From contig CAJINV010000001.1 in NCBI GenBank assembly GCA_905178155.1, positions 4,878,747 to 4,942,746 of the forward strand: 64,000 nucleotides of DNA, in the 5' to 3' direction. Both the position numbers and the translations under genes were made by a program. Numbering within the stretch: position 1 is the stretch's first letter; every line of letters starts with the position of its first letter. The notes under the pieces were generated by a model, which saw only the letters and a list, made by a program, of their open reading frames with translations, made no database searches and was not told where the DNA came from. Shown here piece after piece: positions 12,501 to 21,002 of this stretch. Source of the DNA: Amoebophrya sp. A120. Lineage: Eukaryota > Sar > Dinophyceae > Syndiniales > Amoebophryaceae.

Positions 12501-13347
12501 TTTGACGGCGCACGCGTATGCATTGGAAATTATAATATGTCTGGGTCTGAGTCTGACACAATGCAAGAGTACTTAAGTAGAATGCTGGTTGTCTGAAATG
12601 TCTCCCACTGCGTGAAGATGCATCGTGACGAGAGGATCTGTGCTGCTTGCCTGTCAGGGGTAAGTAATATGTCAAGAGGAAACTGAATACGTAAGGGCAA
12701 GCGCGCATAAAGCTGTGGCTGTCATGCGCGCCGGCTGCAAATAAGTAAATCGCAATTGCAAGGCGCCAGGCATCGTAGTATATGATAATTCACAGACCCG
12801 CGGCATCCAGTTCCGCACCCAGATATATCATCTTCATTTCATAACGGGGGGACTACAGGTTGCTGTGCATGCGCCCGCCCCCGGCGCCACTGGGTGACGC
12901 CATGCTTCGCGAACGGCTTACGAACATCATTTCCATCTGCTTCTGCCTCGACCGCGACCCCCAGGACCAGGCCAAAGCGATCCAGGAACATTTTGAGGAA
13001 GGAGACGAGGACGAGGAGGATATCGTATTTTAAAACGTCCCTACCCCATAGTTGTAGTGCAAATCTGCATGCTGAAAAAAATCCGAAGCTCCATGGGAAG
13101 CATTTTCTAGTAGTGTTTCGGAGTTCGTCATGCTCCAATCAGCATGGCCGAGAAACTAGCTCAAGCAGCACTACACTACGAGTCCAGATTTATCACGCGA
13201 AACAGCCACAGCTTGTGGATTTATCTAGCCGATTCCCCATCTTGACTACGGGGTGGGGACGTTTTGCTCAGGATAGAGGAGGAGGACGACGATGACGACG
13301 ACGACGACCCGTCTCCCCCCGCCACGAGAGGCATGCACTTATCATAG
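3530..13347 (+). CDS. GAF-domain and thioredoxin-like multidomain protein, 14 exons
   Basis: Proposed exons: 3530-3892, 4263-4558, 4849-5202, 5695-5765, 6028-8090, 8412-9061, 9446-10254, 10528-10573, 10953-11355, 11551-11581, 12037-12214, 12470-12516, 12849-13020, 13281-13347. They sum to 5,550 nt (1,849 residues), all frames matching. A hydrophobic stretch lies near residues 165-185. A GAF domain follows at about 284-430: the joined exons read AREVSFCAH, then VPDATQD, then FYCGCPIIVEG, as in bacterial and plant GAF sensors. Acidic low-complexity sequence leads to a thioredoxin-like fold at about 910-1005 with FCQACTLF (CxxC). Helical and Lys-rich unknown segments and an Asp/Glu tail end at TAG 13345. 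Every intron is an introner element. GAF domains bind small ligands; the ligand and redox role here are unknown. Two or more adjacent genes would be an alternative, but the frame-preserving join at 9062/9446 favours one. Confidence 0.7.
3893..4257 (+). mobile_element. Introner element, family A (intron 1 of GAF gene)
   Basis: Left end TATTCATTGCAAATATGTC, right end TTTGCAAATGATA, with the CCAGACCCA inner motif. Flanks CCCGC and CCTGT differ by two C/T changes, so this is an old duplication. Removing the element plus one flank copy keeps the frame. It is 365 bp, longer than most family members. Confidence 0.65.
4559..4843 (+). mobile_element. Introner element, family A (intron 2 of GAF gene)
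   Basis: Ends TATGCATTGCAAATATGTC and TTTGCATTTGATA. Perfect 5-bp duplication ACTTC at 4554-4558 and 4844-4848. Removal joins the flanking frames. Neither GT nor AG can be placed at the borders. Confidence 0.85.
5203..5689 (+). mobile_element. Introner element, family C (intron 3 of GAF gene)
   Basis: Ends TATTACAATGAAAAATGCCC and GGGCATTTTTCACTGTAATA are inverted repeats. Perfect duplication GAGGT at 5198-5202 and 5690-5694. Removal restores AREVSFC of the GAF core. At 487 bp it is longer than relatives because an inner segment (tcacaaatttttgag/cag with a GGCGCGGTTGTTTTAG-like stretch) is repeated between about 5470 and 5655. Confidence 0.9.
5766..6021 (+). mobile_element. Introner element, family A (intron 4 of GAF gene)
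   Basis: Ends TATCAAATGCAAAAATGTCT and CAGACATATTTGCAATCCATA. Perfect 6-bp flank AGGACC at 5760-5765 and 6022-6027. Removal joins DATQD to RRFMYNS inside the GAF domain. Confidence 0.9.
8091..8406 (+). mobile_element. Introner element, family A (intron 5 of GAF gene)
   Basis: Ends TACGCATTGCAAACATGGCT and TATGTTTTGCATTTGATA. Perfect duplication GCTTC at 8086-8090 and 8407-8411. Removal joins the acidic stretch to the downstream Gly/Pro/Ser-rich exon in frame. Confidence 0.85.
9062..9440 (+). mobile_element. Introner element, family C, diverged (intron 6 of GAF gene)
   Basis: Left end TACTTTACTGAAAAATGGCC and right end GGGGCGGCATGTTTTGCC pair as inverted repeats, extended inward by CAGAAAA/TTTTCTG. 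Flanks tctga and tcagg match at three of five positions. Removal keeps one frame from 8412 to 10254, which is the main reason to treat both sides as one gene. Confidence 0.6.
10255..10522 (+). mobile_element. Introner element, family E (intron 7 of GAF gene)
   Basis: Ends TATCCAAGAAAAAAACTGTG and CAGTTTTTTTCTTGCATA. Perfect duplication GCTTG at 10250-10254 and 10523-10527. The frame running to a stop at 10298 is intronic at its end. Removal continues the protein into the 10528-10573 exon. Confidence 0.85.
10574..10947 (+). mobile_element. Introner element, family B (intron 8 of GAF gene)
   Basis: Ends TATCCTGTGTAAAAGCG and CACTTTTTTGCTCAGGATA. The 5-bp flanks tttca and cgtcc do not match, so the duplication has decayed or the borders are off by a few bases. 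Removal keeps the frame. Confidence 0.6.
11356..11545 (+). mobile_element. Short introner element, family B (intron 9 of GAF gene)
   Basis: Ends TATCCTACAGAAAAAAGTTC and CCTTTTTGCTGTCTGATA. Flanks tgcta and ttctg match poorly. It is 190 bp, shorter than the other family B members. Removal keeps the frame and exposes a 31-nt exon before the next element. Confidence 0.6.
11582..12031 (+). mobile_element. Introner element, family B (intron 10 of GAF gene)
   Basis: Ends TATCCTGTGTAAAAACGTCC and GGGGGCGTTGTTCCTGAGGATA. Flanks catgc and gatgc differ at one base. At 450 bp it is long for the family and may carry an internal insertion. Confidence 0.7.
12215..12464 (+). mobile_element. Introner element, family E (intron 11 of GAF gene)
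   Basis: Ends TATCCAAGCAAAAAAATGTG and TTTATTTTTTTCTGGATA. Flanks ctgat and ctcgt match at three positions. Removal restores the continuous peptide LANLVGEILSWER. Confidence 0.7.
12517..12843 (+). mobile_element. Introner element, family A, diverged (intron 12 of GAF gene)
   Basis: Left end TATGCATTGGAAATTATAAT followed by the family motif GTCTGGGTCTG. Right end has CACCCAGATATATC and closes TTTCATA. Flanks acgcg and acggg differ at one base. Removal gives FDGARGDYRLLC in frame. Confidence 0.65.
13021..13275 (+). mobile_element. Introner element, family B (intron 13 of GAF gene)
   Basis: Ends TATCGTATTTTAAAACGTCC and GGGGACGTTTTGCTCAGGATA. Perfect duplication GAGGA at 13016-13020 and 13276-13280. 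It sits in the acidic tail; removal gives an uninterrupted Glu/Asp run to the stop. Confidence 0.85.
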
Positions 13348-13428
13348 TCTTCTAGTGTATATATTACTCTATCTTCTCGTCCGTAGGAAACCTGCTGCAA
13401 CGTACAATACTAAGAAGACGAAGAGCAA

Positions 13429-16400
13429 ATGAAAGTAGCGAACTTCGAGAGCAGTTGCACTTGCAAGAAGAGTTACTTATGCCCAGCATCAAAACAAATA
13501 CAAATCGAAATCACAGACGAGAACGACAAAGGATCTAGAGGCGACGCTAGGAAAGCATCTCCGGCGCAAGATCGACAAGCAGGTACTACTTACTTCTTTT
13601 AAGCACAACTAAGTAGCCTTCTGAGCAGTAACTACATGTGCATGTATTTGCATCTCTCGTCTCCGTTTGGGGCTTTCAGCCTGCTTCGATCATGTGCGGC
13701 TGTGCTCGTCGGATCTGCCTCGCGGGACAGGCAAACAGTAGGCCTGAGAGCATTTGTTCCGTCGGAGCTCTGCTTTGAGTAAGAACCCCGAGGACCACAC
13801 CTCTGACGCACTTTGTTGTTGAAGTAGAGGCTTCAACTTTTTGCTGGTATAAGGCAGGGACGACAGCATGTTGGAGTTGGACCGACTGATGAGAGCAGGT
13901 ACTATGAAAGATAAACAACTGGAACAAGAAATGTGACTACATTCACCAGGGCGCCGCCGCATTGGTGAGGGTGATAACGACGACAACGACGACACCACGC
14001 GAGGTTATCGTAGAAAAATCTGGGGCACGACCAAACACTAACACATGTGATTTAAGTACGAATGCATGAAGTGATGCCAGTCTCAGTTTCGGCTTTGCAT
14101 CTTCTTACGTGTAGTTCATGAAGAATCAATGCAGATGGGACGATCGTGCTTTCTTCTTTTTCGAGTCGGACCGACCTGCAGATGACTTCGATCAAAGAAG
14201 AAGTATCATACTTGATGTCAAAATTATTTGCAGACCATTTGACTGGTGTTGTGTTCTCTCCCAAATTTTTTGTGGCGATACTTGGCAGCGCCCTGACCAT
14301 GAAGGTGTCAGGCAACGTCAAGCGGCGCAACGAGAGCCGCTTTCCGAGCGGGCGAAATGCGGTGATGTTGACGCCGAGCTGGCCCAGGAACTCGAGACGA
14401 AACTGCGGCTATATGCTACAAGAAAACTATACCAATATCCCCACAAAAATGGCACGTAAAAGTAAGTATTACCTTTGCAGCAAGTTCTTTCCAAGAAAGA
14501 TAGTTTTTTCTAGCCGCCCAGACGGGACCCCGAAAGGCGAAAGTGCCTATATCCAGCATCATGGGAACGAAGACGGAGGACACGCAAACCCGCATATATG
14601 TATGAGTAGACGTAACAACTTTTCAATGCAGAAACACGAGGAAAATCAGGTACTTCAGCCCTGCAGATGCATTTTTGCACACGACAGCGCGTCTTGTATT
14701 GCAAAGAGAAAAACCGAAATCGACGACGATGCCGAAGAGCGATTGTGACTGCGTCATGACTTCCTACTCCCAGGCCATTTTCACCTTTCGCGCGCGCGAG
14801 GGGTGAAAAGGGACTGAGGGTAGCAAGTCACGGCGTTCTACCTTGAGCCAAAAGCGTCTTGATGCAGACGTCACGTCACTGCCACTTAGATCCACAAGTC
14901 TCAATGTGCAACAGGTCAGTGGGCATGCGCTTGAGCTCGGGCGCGTTGCATATTAAGACCTGTGGCTCCAAGGCGCAGTGCCCTGCATTCTGCCACTGAA
15001 CGACTTTGGCGGAAGGCACAACGCCGTGCCTTGTCCCGGCTTTGTACTTACCGTGAGCCAAAGGCGCTGCGATGCAGACTTGAGGTCACTGCCATAAGGG
15101 ACCCCGGTTGGTTCTCAACTTGCAGCAGTACGATGAAAATTGGCGTGGCCCTGCTGTAGATGCATGAGGCCTGCCACGAGCATTGGGCAACGTCCGCGCA
15201 TAGGAACAGCACTCGGCCGCGGGGCCAACAGGGGCGGCGCTTGTCATTTACGTCCCGGCGCTGCCCTTCATCGTGATATCAAGCGCGCGAGGGATTAGCT
15301 GTCGCCGCGCGCTGGCTGCAGCCAGTGCGAGAGGTGCGCGCAGGGGGGCACCGACACGGGGTAACAGTGTCGCACCAAGCAGCCCCAGCCGGGGCCGGGC
15401 AAATACGTTGCAGAGAGGGCTCCGACCGACATCCATGGGTGGAGAAGCTCGTGCAATATTTGAAGGGCAAGAAAACTGAAAAGCAAGCGCCAGCGTGGTT
15501 CATGTGGGCGCCCGTCAGCACGAAATGGCGCAGCTGGGGGGGGGTTCGAAGTTATCCGTGGCCCCGGGCTAAATTCGGGCCACTCTTTCGCTATAGCGAC
15601 GCTGGCCGCTCACTTTAGCGAGCGCGCCGAGGGGAGGGGCGGGCGCCAATCTCCCCTCCATAAAATCGACGACGATGCCGAAGAGCGATTGTGATGATAT
15701 TTTTCATTTTTTCTTGGATAAGCTGGAGCCTTCCACCGAAACGAGTCAAGTTGGGGCCCAGCAAACTGTGCGAGGTGATCTCACAAGCGCAAACCTGAAG
15801 CTTCTAGGCAACAACTCTGGCGGCCACCCGAAGGTGCGGAACTTCCTCTCCGGCGTTGATGCTGCAGACAGTGAGGACAATGACGACCGGTCTTATATCC
15901 CAGCGAAAAACATGAAGAAAACTACCGTGCCACATTTGTAACTACACGAAAAAAAACTAAAACATCAAATAGTACGCATAAGAAAATCATCTTTGCCCTT
16001 GCATCCCTAGTGTTTTTGGAGATAACAAGTACAGCGCGCTAGCTCTTTTTTTCCAATGGGATATTTTTCGCGTCGTTCAGGGATATTCCGTGTAACGATG
16101 GGATGGGAACTGCTATCAAACTGAAAACCACCTTTCCACCTCCCGACTCAGAAAATGTTTGTATTGCAGCTAAGCCAACGGATACTCCTTGGTCTTTGTG
16201 GCCACCTTGTACTATTACCGCACTCACAATGTCGCTTCTGCGCGGCCTGCGCTTGCTACTCTGCAAAATGTGCTGGCCGACGCAACCCGTGTGTCGTTGT
16301 CTTTGTAGCTGCGGTCGGTTATTTAAAAACTCCAAGGTGTGACCACGGTCATGTGAAGCGAATCCTATCACGCAGCGCAAAGCGACCCCGGCATGATGGA

Positions 16401-16920
16401 ATAGCACTTCCAATTTCATGCATCCCTGAATGAAATACAAATAAGCAAAAATCAGAATCACTGGAGCTGCAAGAAACACGCACGCTGCGCCTTTCTGCTG
16501 TCGGGGGACGTTTCTCACTTTGATACACGAAAACTCGGGTTCGGAAATCAGCACCGACAGTGAATCGGTTTCCAGCGGAGAGCAGAAATTTCAAGGAGTA
16601 CTCAAGGAAAAAAAAATTGCTAGTGTAGGTCTGTGAAGATGCAGAAAATGCGGGCCAGTTTGTTACACTTGTCACTTGCCATGTTGCCAGACCAGGGCCA
16701 CGACATCAAATCACGACAGTCATCTTTTCAGAGCACTGTGTGACTCGTGACGCAAAACAACGCTGTCATGCTGTCAGCCTAAGAAAGTTCCTTTACACTA
16801 GCACTGTTTTTTCTTTGGATAAGCAGAGCTGCTTGCGCGCTGTTTCAACCTGGAACGCCCGGGAGGGTGAGGGGAACCAGGCAAATCTCACAAAGAAACA
16901 GCTTTGAGGTTGAGCTGTAG
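13429..16920 (+). CDS. Unknown protein, 8 exons, mixed canonical and introner introns
   Basis: Proposed exons: 13429-13582, 13680-13737, 13858-13898, 13950-14005, 14286-14411, 15726-15895, 16069-16113, 16827-16920. They sum to 744 nt, giving 247 residues and TAG at 16918. The first three introns are short GT-AG introns of 97, 120 and 51 bp; the next four are introner elements of 275, 1,309, 168 and 708 bp. The joined protein is hydrophilic: a Lys/Cys-rich start, a predicted helix LELDRLMRAGRRRIGEG, an Asp-rich stretch, a Glu-rich helix DVDAELAQELETKL and a basic C terminus. I recognise no family. Three of the four introner joins rest on inverted repeats and frame rather than matching target duplications, so the model is less sure than the GAF gene. 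Confidence 0.5.
14006..14280 (+). mobile_element. Introner element, diverged (intron 4 of the 13.4-kb gene)
   Basis: Ends TATCGTAGAAAAATC and AATTTTTTGTGGCGATA are imperfect inverted repeats. Flanks gaggt and cttgg do not match. Support is the TATC/GATA form and preserved frame after removal. Confidence 0.5.
14717..14748 (+). repeat. 32-bp direct repeat, copy 1
   Basis: Identical to 15663-15694; begins AAATCGACGACGATGCCGAA and ends GATTGTGA. Brackets the 914-bp GC-rich insert inside an introner element. Confidence 0.9.
14749..15662. mobile_element. 914-bp GC-rich insert nested in an introner element
   Basis: Composition changes sharply at both 32-bp repeats. Inside, about 210 bp apart, a diverged motif repeats (GAGCCAAAAGCGTCTTGATG at about 14844 and GAGCCAAAGGCGCTGCGATG at about 15055, each followed by CAGACxT...GTCACTGCC). 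No convincing protein is encoded; the open frames are typical of GC-rich DNA. It could be a mobile unit, a retrocopy or an unknown RNA gene. Confidence 0.5.
15663..15694 (+). repeat. 32-bp direct repeat, copy 2
   Basis: Identical to 14717-14748, same orientation. It lies 26 bp before the right end of the host introner element. Confidence 0.9.
15896..16063 (+). mobile_element. Short introner element (intron 6 of the 13.4-kb gene)
   Basis: Ends TATCCCAGCGAAAAACATG and TTTTTTTCCAATGGGATA pair imperfectly. Flanks tctta and ttttt match at three positions. Removal (168 bp plus 5) keeps the frame and gives DRSYASFRD. Confidence 0.5.
16114..16821 (+). mobile_element. Composite introner element (intron 7 of the 13.4-kb gene)
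   Basis: The left end TATCAAACTGAAAACCACC resembles family C, and the next bases (ATGTTTGTATTGCA) match the inner part of family C. The right end CTGTTTTTTCTTTGGATA is family E. Flanks actgc and agcag match weakly. It may be two elements fused or one inserted next to another. Removal leaves an open frame to TAG at 16918. Confidence 0.45.
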
Positions 16921-19267
16921 CGCTTTTCGATTTTTCCTCTTGTCTCCTTCAGATTTTGCTTGATTTTGTTCACTAGCTTTTACTTATAAATATTCTACAT
17001 GTACTCATCTTACTTCTGGCAATACAGCCCGATCTATTTTTTGCGGTATATTACCTATGATCGATATGGATATTGTTGTACCAGCGAAACGCACTTGAAG
17101 TTCTACTTACCGAATTCCTAATGGGGTGAGATGTTAACATTGAGCGATGCCGGTGCAGGAACGCTTTGTTTTGCTTTTTCCACTATAATTTGGTCAGTAA
17201 TTCAAATTCACTGTTCTCGGCAAACCATACTAGTATGTTCCTTCCGGTAGGGCCAGTAGAGCGGGCTCGACGGAACAAGAGGCGGTACGTAAAAATTCTG
17301 TACATAATTTCAGTGAAGCTAAACGCAAACGTTAGTGATTAGTCTTGCGCTCGCCTTATTCAGCAGTCTCGAACGATTAATTCAATAATTCGGAGGCCCA
17401 CTAAATGATTACACATCTACATCATCCGACACGTGGTTGCGTGTGGTTTCGATGTAGCCTCAGACGATTACTACCCTTTCCCTTTTTTATCGATGATTAC
17501 TTCGCCTTTTCTATTATATAGTGGCTCTTCATCTTCATTCCCAGCCACAGCAGCATGCAACCCGCCTACCTGGAGAGAAGAAACGCGGGGCGCCACAGTT
17601 TTTTTCTGCGAACTTTAATCTGATCTGAGCGATCGCGTGCTGGTTCTCACTGAAGATATGGTGAAGACAAGTATCTACACATGCGTGACCAGTGAGAACG
17701 TGGCTGGGCGCTTCAGTGTTGAGTGCGGCAGCAACAACTTTAATTATTGGTGAAGAAGTGACGAACGACTTTACTTTAGTTACAGTTAGTTTTCTTGTGA
17801 AGGATGCGAACTCCATAACCATATTCATTGATCCAGTAGTTGTAGCGTATGTAGTACTTCTAGGCATTTTCCCAAACGTGAAAAGGAGCGTTAATTTATG
17901 AGAGCGACTGCGTAAATTAGTCTGATAAATTTTACCAAAAAGAGGCACTTTTTTGACTATTGTTATAATCTTAATCTATCTCGTATGAAGATGAATATGC
18001 ATAAACAACTGCTTTTGTGTTTATTTTTTGTGTTAAAGCCTTTTCTCCGACTCCTTCTGCTTTAATATCGCGACGAGGAAAAGGAATGAGCACAGGAAAT
18101 TAAAAACTGCTGCGAAAAATAAAAAAACCATCGAGGCGCTTTGCGTTTTTTTTTTTGGACATGCCACGTATATCTTCACTGTCCGACTTTCTTTCTCTGT
18201 TTGCGAAAATGTCAAAATCAACGCATAATGATACACAATGAAATGGATGACTCCAATCTTCATGGAGACATGACAGGAGCAGTCTGGTGTGACGCAATTA
18301 AACAGTTGTTTCAGTTGTATCAGCCGTCATGGCAAATCACACACAAACATCATCCCTCCGCCCTTATTTATCATGATAAATTCATAATCTTGTTGATGAT
18401 GTCGGTATGGATGTGTTACGTATTTTTGCGATTATTGATTCATTACATTCGTTTTGGGTTTTGGGAATGTATGAATCAAAGTCGATCGAATAATATCGAG
18501 GTGTAAGAAAGGCCAATAGGGTTCTGTGATGAATGTATGTAATGATAAGAGTCACCAGATGAAACACAGAAGAGATTCATTATTCCAATATTGTTCTATT
18601 CAATTATCGAGATCCTTCGTAATTTTGAGAATTTTCTGAAAAATTTGGTCGATTGCAGATTTCGAAAATTTTCTGAAAAATTTGGTCCATGGATGAGTAT
18701 TGTGTAGGATATATCCGATCGGATTTCTTGTTTGTGTTTTCTGTTTTTTCAATGATTCGGAAATTTGATTTTTCAAAAATTCTCGATCGAAAAATTTTGA
18801 AACAGGTATGATATTCGATCGAAAATTTTTTTAATAAAAATAATAAAGCTTGTGTATATTCTTGTTCATCGATCCGATTTTTTCGGAGAATTTCTTTTTC
18901 ATCCATTTTTTTCGAAATTTTTTTAAAGAAATAAAACATTTCCAAAAATATTTCATTTCCGATATCAATCTAGATCCTGGATTAAACGAAAATCTATCGA
19001 GATATATGATTCTTTCTTTCTTACTTTTCGTTCCTGGGTATGGTGTCAAATTAATATTCAAGACCCTGAAGATTTATCTCGGATCAGACAATATTTTCTT
19101 TATTTCTAAAGAATCCTCTGTAATTCGAATTTCAGATCTCCATCTCGAATTCGATATATCATTTTCATTCCTCAATTTTTTTCTATGGGAAAGAATATTG
19201 ACATGATTATATGAAGATTTCTCTCGGATCAGACAATGTTTTCTCTCGAAAGAATCCTCTGATTTAT
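16921..19267. other. AT-rich intergenic region
   Basis: No gene recognised. Open frames here are short and lysine/isoleucine/phenylalanine-rich, as expected in AT-rich DNA. From about 18600 the sequence is dense in GAAAATTTTT-like words. A 50-bp diverged direct repeat (TCTCGGATCAGACAATRTTTTC...GAATCCTCTG) occurs at about 19071-19121 and 19211-19260, just outside the large inverted repeat. Confidence 0.55.
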
Positions 19268-20318
19268 AGCTGGAAGAGTCGTTAACAAAATTGCCTCCGG
19301 CTTTCGTGCGGCTTTCGGGGAGGAAAACACTCAGAGGACCCATGCTTGCCCTACCCCTCCCTGGGCCCATGCCCTGCCCCTTCCTGGGCCCAAAGTCTGC
19401 CCCCTCCTGGACCCAGCCCCTGCCCATCCCTGGGCCCAACCCCTGCCCCTTCCTTGGCCCAACCCCTGCCCCTTCCTGGGCCCAACCCCTGCCCCCCCAT
19501 CCCCCTGGGCCCAAACCCTGCCCCTCCATGGGCCCATCCCCTGCCCTCTTTCTGGGCCCAACCCCTGCCCCTCCCGTGGCCCAACCCCTGCCCCTGGGTC
19601 GCGCGCTGGGGCGCCGGCCGGGAGGGCTTTTCGGCCTCCCCGAGGAGGCTATCCCGCGTGCTATGGTGGCCCGGAGGCTGCCCCAAAACGCCCCCATGTG
19701 GAAGATAGGGGGGGTCCAGCGGGTTTGCCGCGGGATTAGCAAGGCCGCATCCTTTCGGAAAGCCCCCCCCGCGGCTGAGTCGGTCGATTTCTGGAGCGCA
19801 AAAGCGACCAACTTTCTAAACCCGCGGCCAAACCCGCTGGACCCCCCCTATCTTCCACATGGGGGCGTTTTGGGGCAGCCTCCGCGCCACCATAGCATGC
19901 GGGATAGCTTCCTCGGGTAGGCCGAAAAGCCGTCCCCCTTCCGGCCGGCCGGCGCCCCCGCGCCCGCGCGGCCCAGGGGCCGGGGCTTGGCCAAAGGCTT
20001 GGGGTTGGGCCGAGGGGCGGAGGGGCAGGGGTTGGGCCCAGGACGGGGCAGGGGCTGGGCCCCGGGGGGGGGGGGGGCGCAGGGGTTGGGCCCCCCTTGT
20101 TGGGGTCTCTGGGGGCGGACGCCGGGCCTGCAACGCGCTTCCGCGCGCGGCGCACAGCGCACGGAGATCGCCCAAGGGCAGCGGGTTGGTGAGCCGGATG
20201 CTGCGGCTCGCCGTTGGTGAGCCGCAACCAACATGATCGCCGCGAAATTATAACTTTCGTGCTCTTTGCCAAACCCGCCCGAAAGCCGGAAGGCTTCAAA
20301 TTAACGACCCTCCCAGCT
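19268..20318. repeat. 1.05-kb inverted repeat with C-rich/G-rich minisatellite arms
   Basis: The outer ends AGCTGGAAGAGTCGTTAA (19268) and TTAACGACCCTCCCAGCT (ends 20318) are inverted copies. Inside follow CTCCGGCTTTCG against CGAAAGCCGGAAG. Then a C-rich minisatellite with unit about CCTGCCCCTTCCTGGGCCCAA (19355-19600) faces a G-rich counterpart (about 19970-20100). An inner unique arm (CTATCTTCCACATGGGGGCG at 19848, inverse at about 19697) closes near 19790. This is a foldback-type structure. No transposase is visible. Open frames through it are Pro/Gly repeats from the minisatellite and are not called as genes. Confidence 0.8.
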
Positions 20319-21002
20319 CTAACCTCTGATCAAATTGTTATTACAACCAAACATGATCATCATCAGAAAGAAAAGAAAATGAAGAATGATTTTAGATTTC
20401 ATTCGAATTCTTCAGAATTTGAGATGAGAATGATAAGAATAATCATGAGGGGACCCGACTCTCTGATAAAATTAAGTAGATAAAGATTGATATGTCATGA
20501 CTAGGAATTTAAATTTTCATTTTATTATGAAGGCAACGGATGGAAGATTGATGGAAGTATGGCAATGGCATGCTAGCCTTATCATCATCATGAGCAAGAA
20601 AGATAAAGAAGATCTCCATCATGGTCGTCTTCGAGACGTCGATCATGCGTCGTTTACGCGTGCGTCTGCGTTGTGATCATAATCGATAAAGATATGGGAA
20701 CGGAAGAACCCCGTGCCCGCATCCATCTTCTTCGTACCACTGCTCCACTGAGCAGGCGGGCGCTTGATGGCGCTAGGTGGGCGTGTGCTCATGATCTTGT
20801 TCCTGCGCCCTTGTCGTGATGAGCTAACTGCACCGCCCTCCGAAAATCGAGGCCACGTTCATTTGAACCAAAAAATGCGATATAGTACATTCTCCAGATG
20901 TCATAATGAGTGTGGCGGATAAGAGAGTTGTTGTGAGGATCTTTCTTGATGTGTCGGCAGAAAAAATCCAAAATCAACTATCAATTGCGTAGCATTTTTT
21001 CG
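20319..21002. other. Intergenic region downstream of the inverted repeat
   Basis: AT-rich, with GAT/ATC-rich words and no convincing coding frame. It ends at the TGA of the minus-strand DUF268 gene. Confidence 0.5.

Larger units (their letters stand above)
14412..15720 (+). mobile_element. Giant introner element with nested insert (intron 5 of the 13.4-kb gene)
   Basis: Left end TATGCTACAAGAAAACTATA, right end CATTTTTTCTTGGATA (family E). Flanks ggcta and agctg share the core GCT. At 1,309 bp it is four to five times the usual length, because it contains a GC-rich insert between 32-bp direct repeats (14717-14748 and 15663-15694). Without the insert plus one repeat copy the element would be about 363 bp. 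Confidence 0.55.

Noticed and set aside
11901-12566. 221-codon minus-strand frame
   Set aside because: It overlaps three plus-strand exons that become continuous after removing introners with matching ends; the plus model explains the sequence better.
14146-15941. The 32-bp direct repeat read as coding in two frames (ending one frame at 14748, starting another at 15675)
   Set aside because: Removing one copy still leaves a stop in frame, so it is not an intron boundary. The inverted ends at 14412 and 15720 give a better, in-frame solution.
16039-16554. 171-codon minus-strand frame
   Set aside because: It spans a proposed plus exon and the left part of a composite introner and shows no protein family signature. 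Kept as a possible alternative only.
19291-19920. Pro/Gly-rich frames across the foldback element on both strands
   Set aside because: They merely translate the C-rich minisatellite and its inverse. All frames give repeats, and there is no start context or domain.
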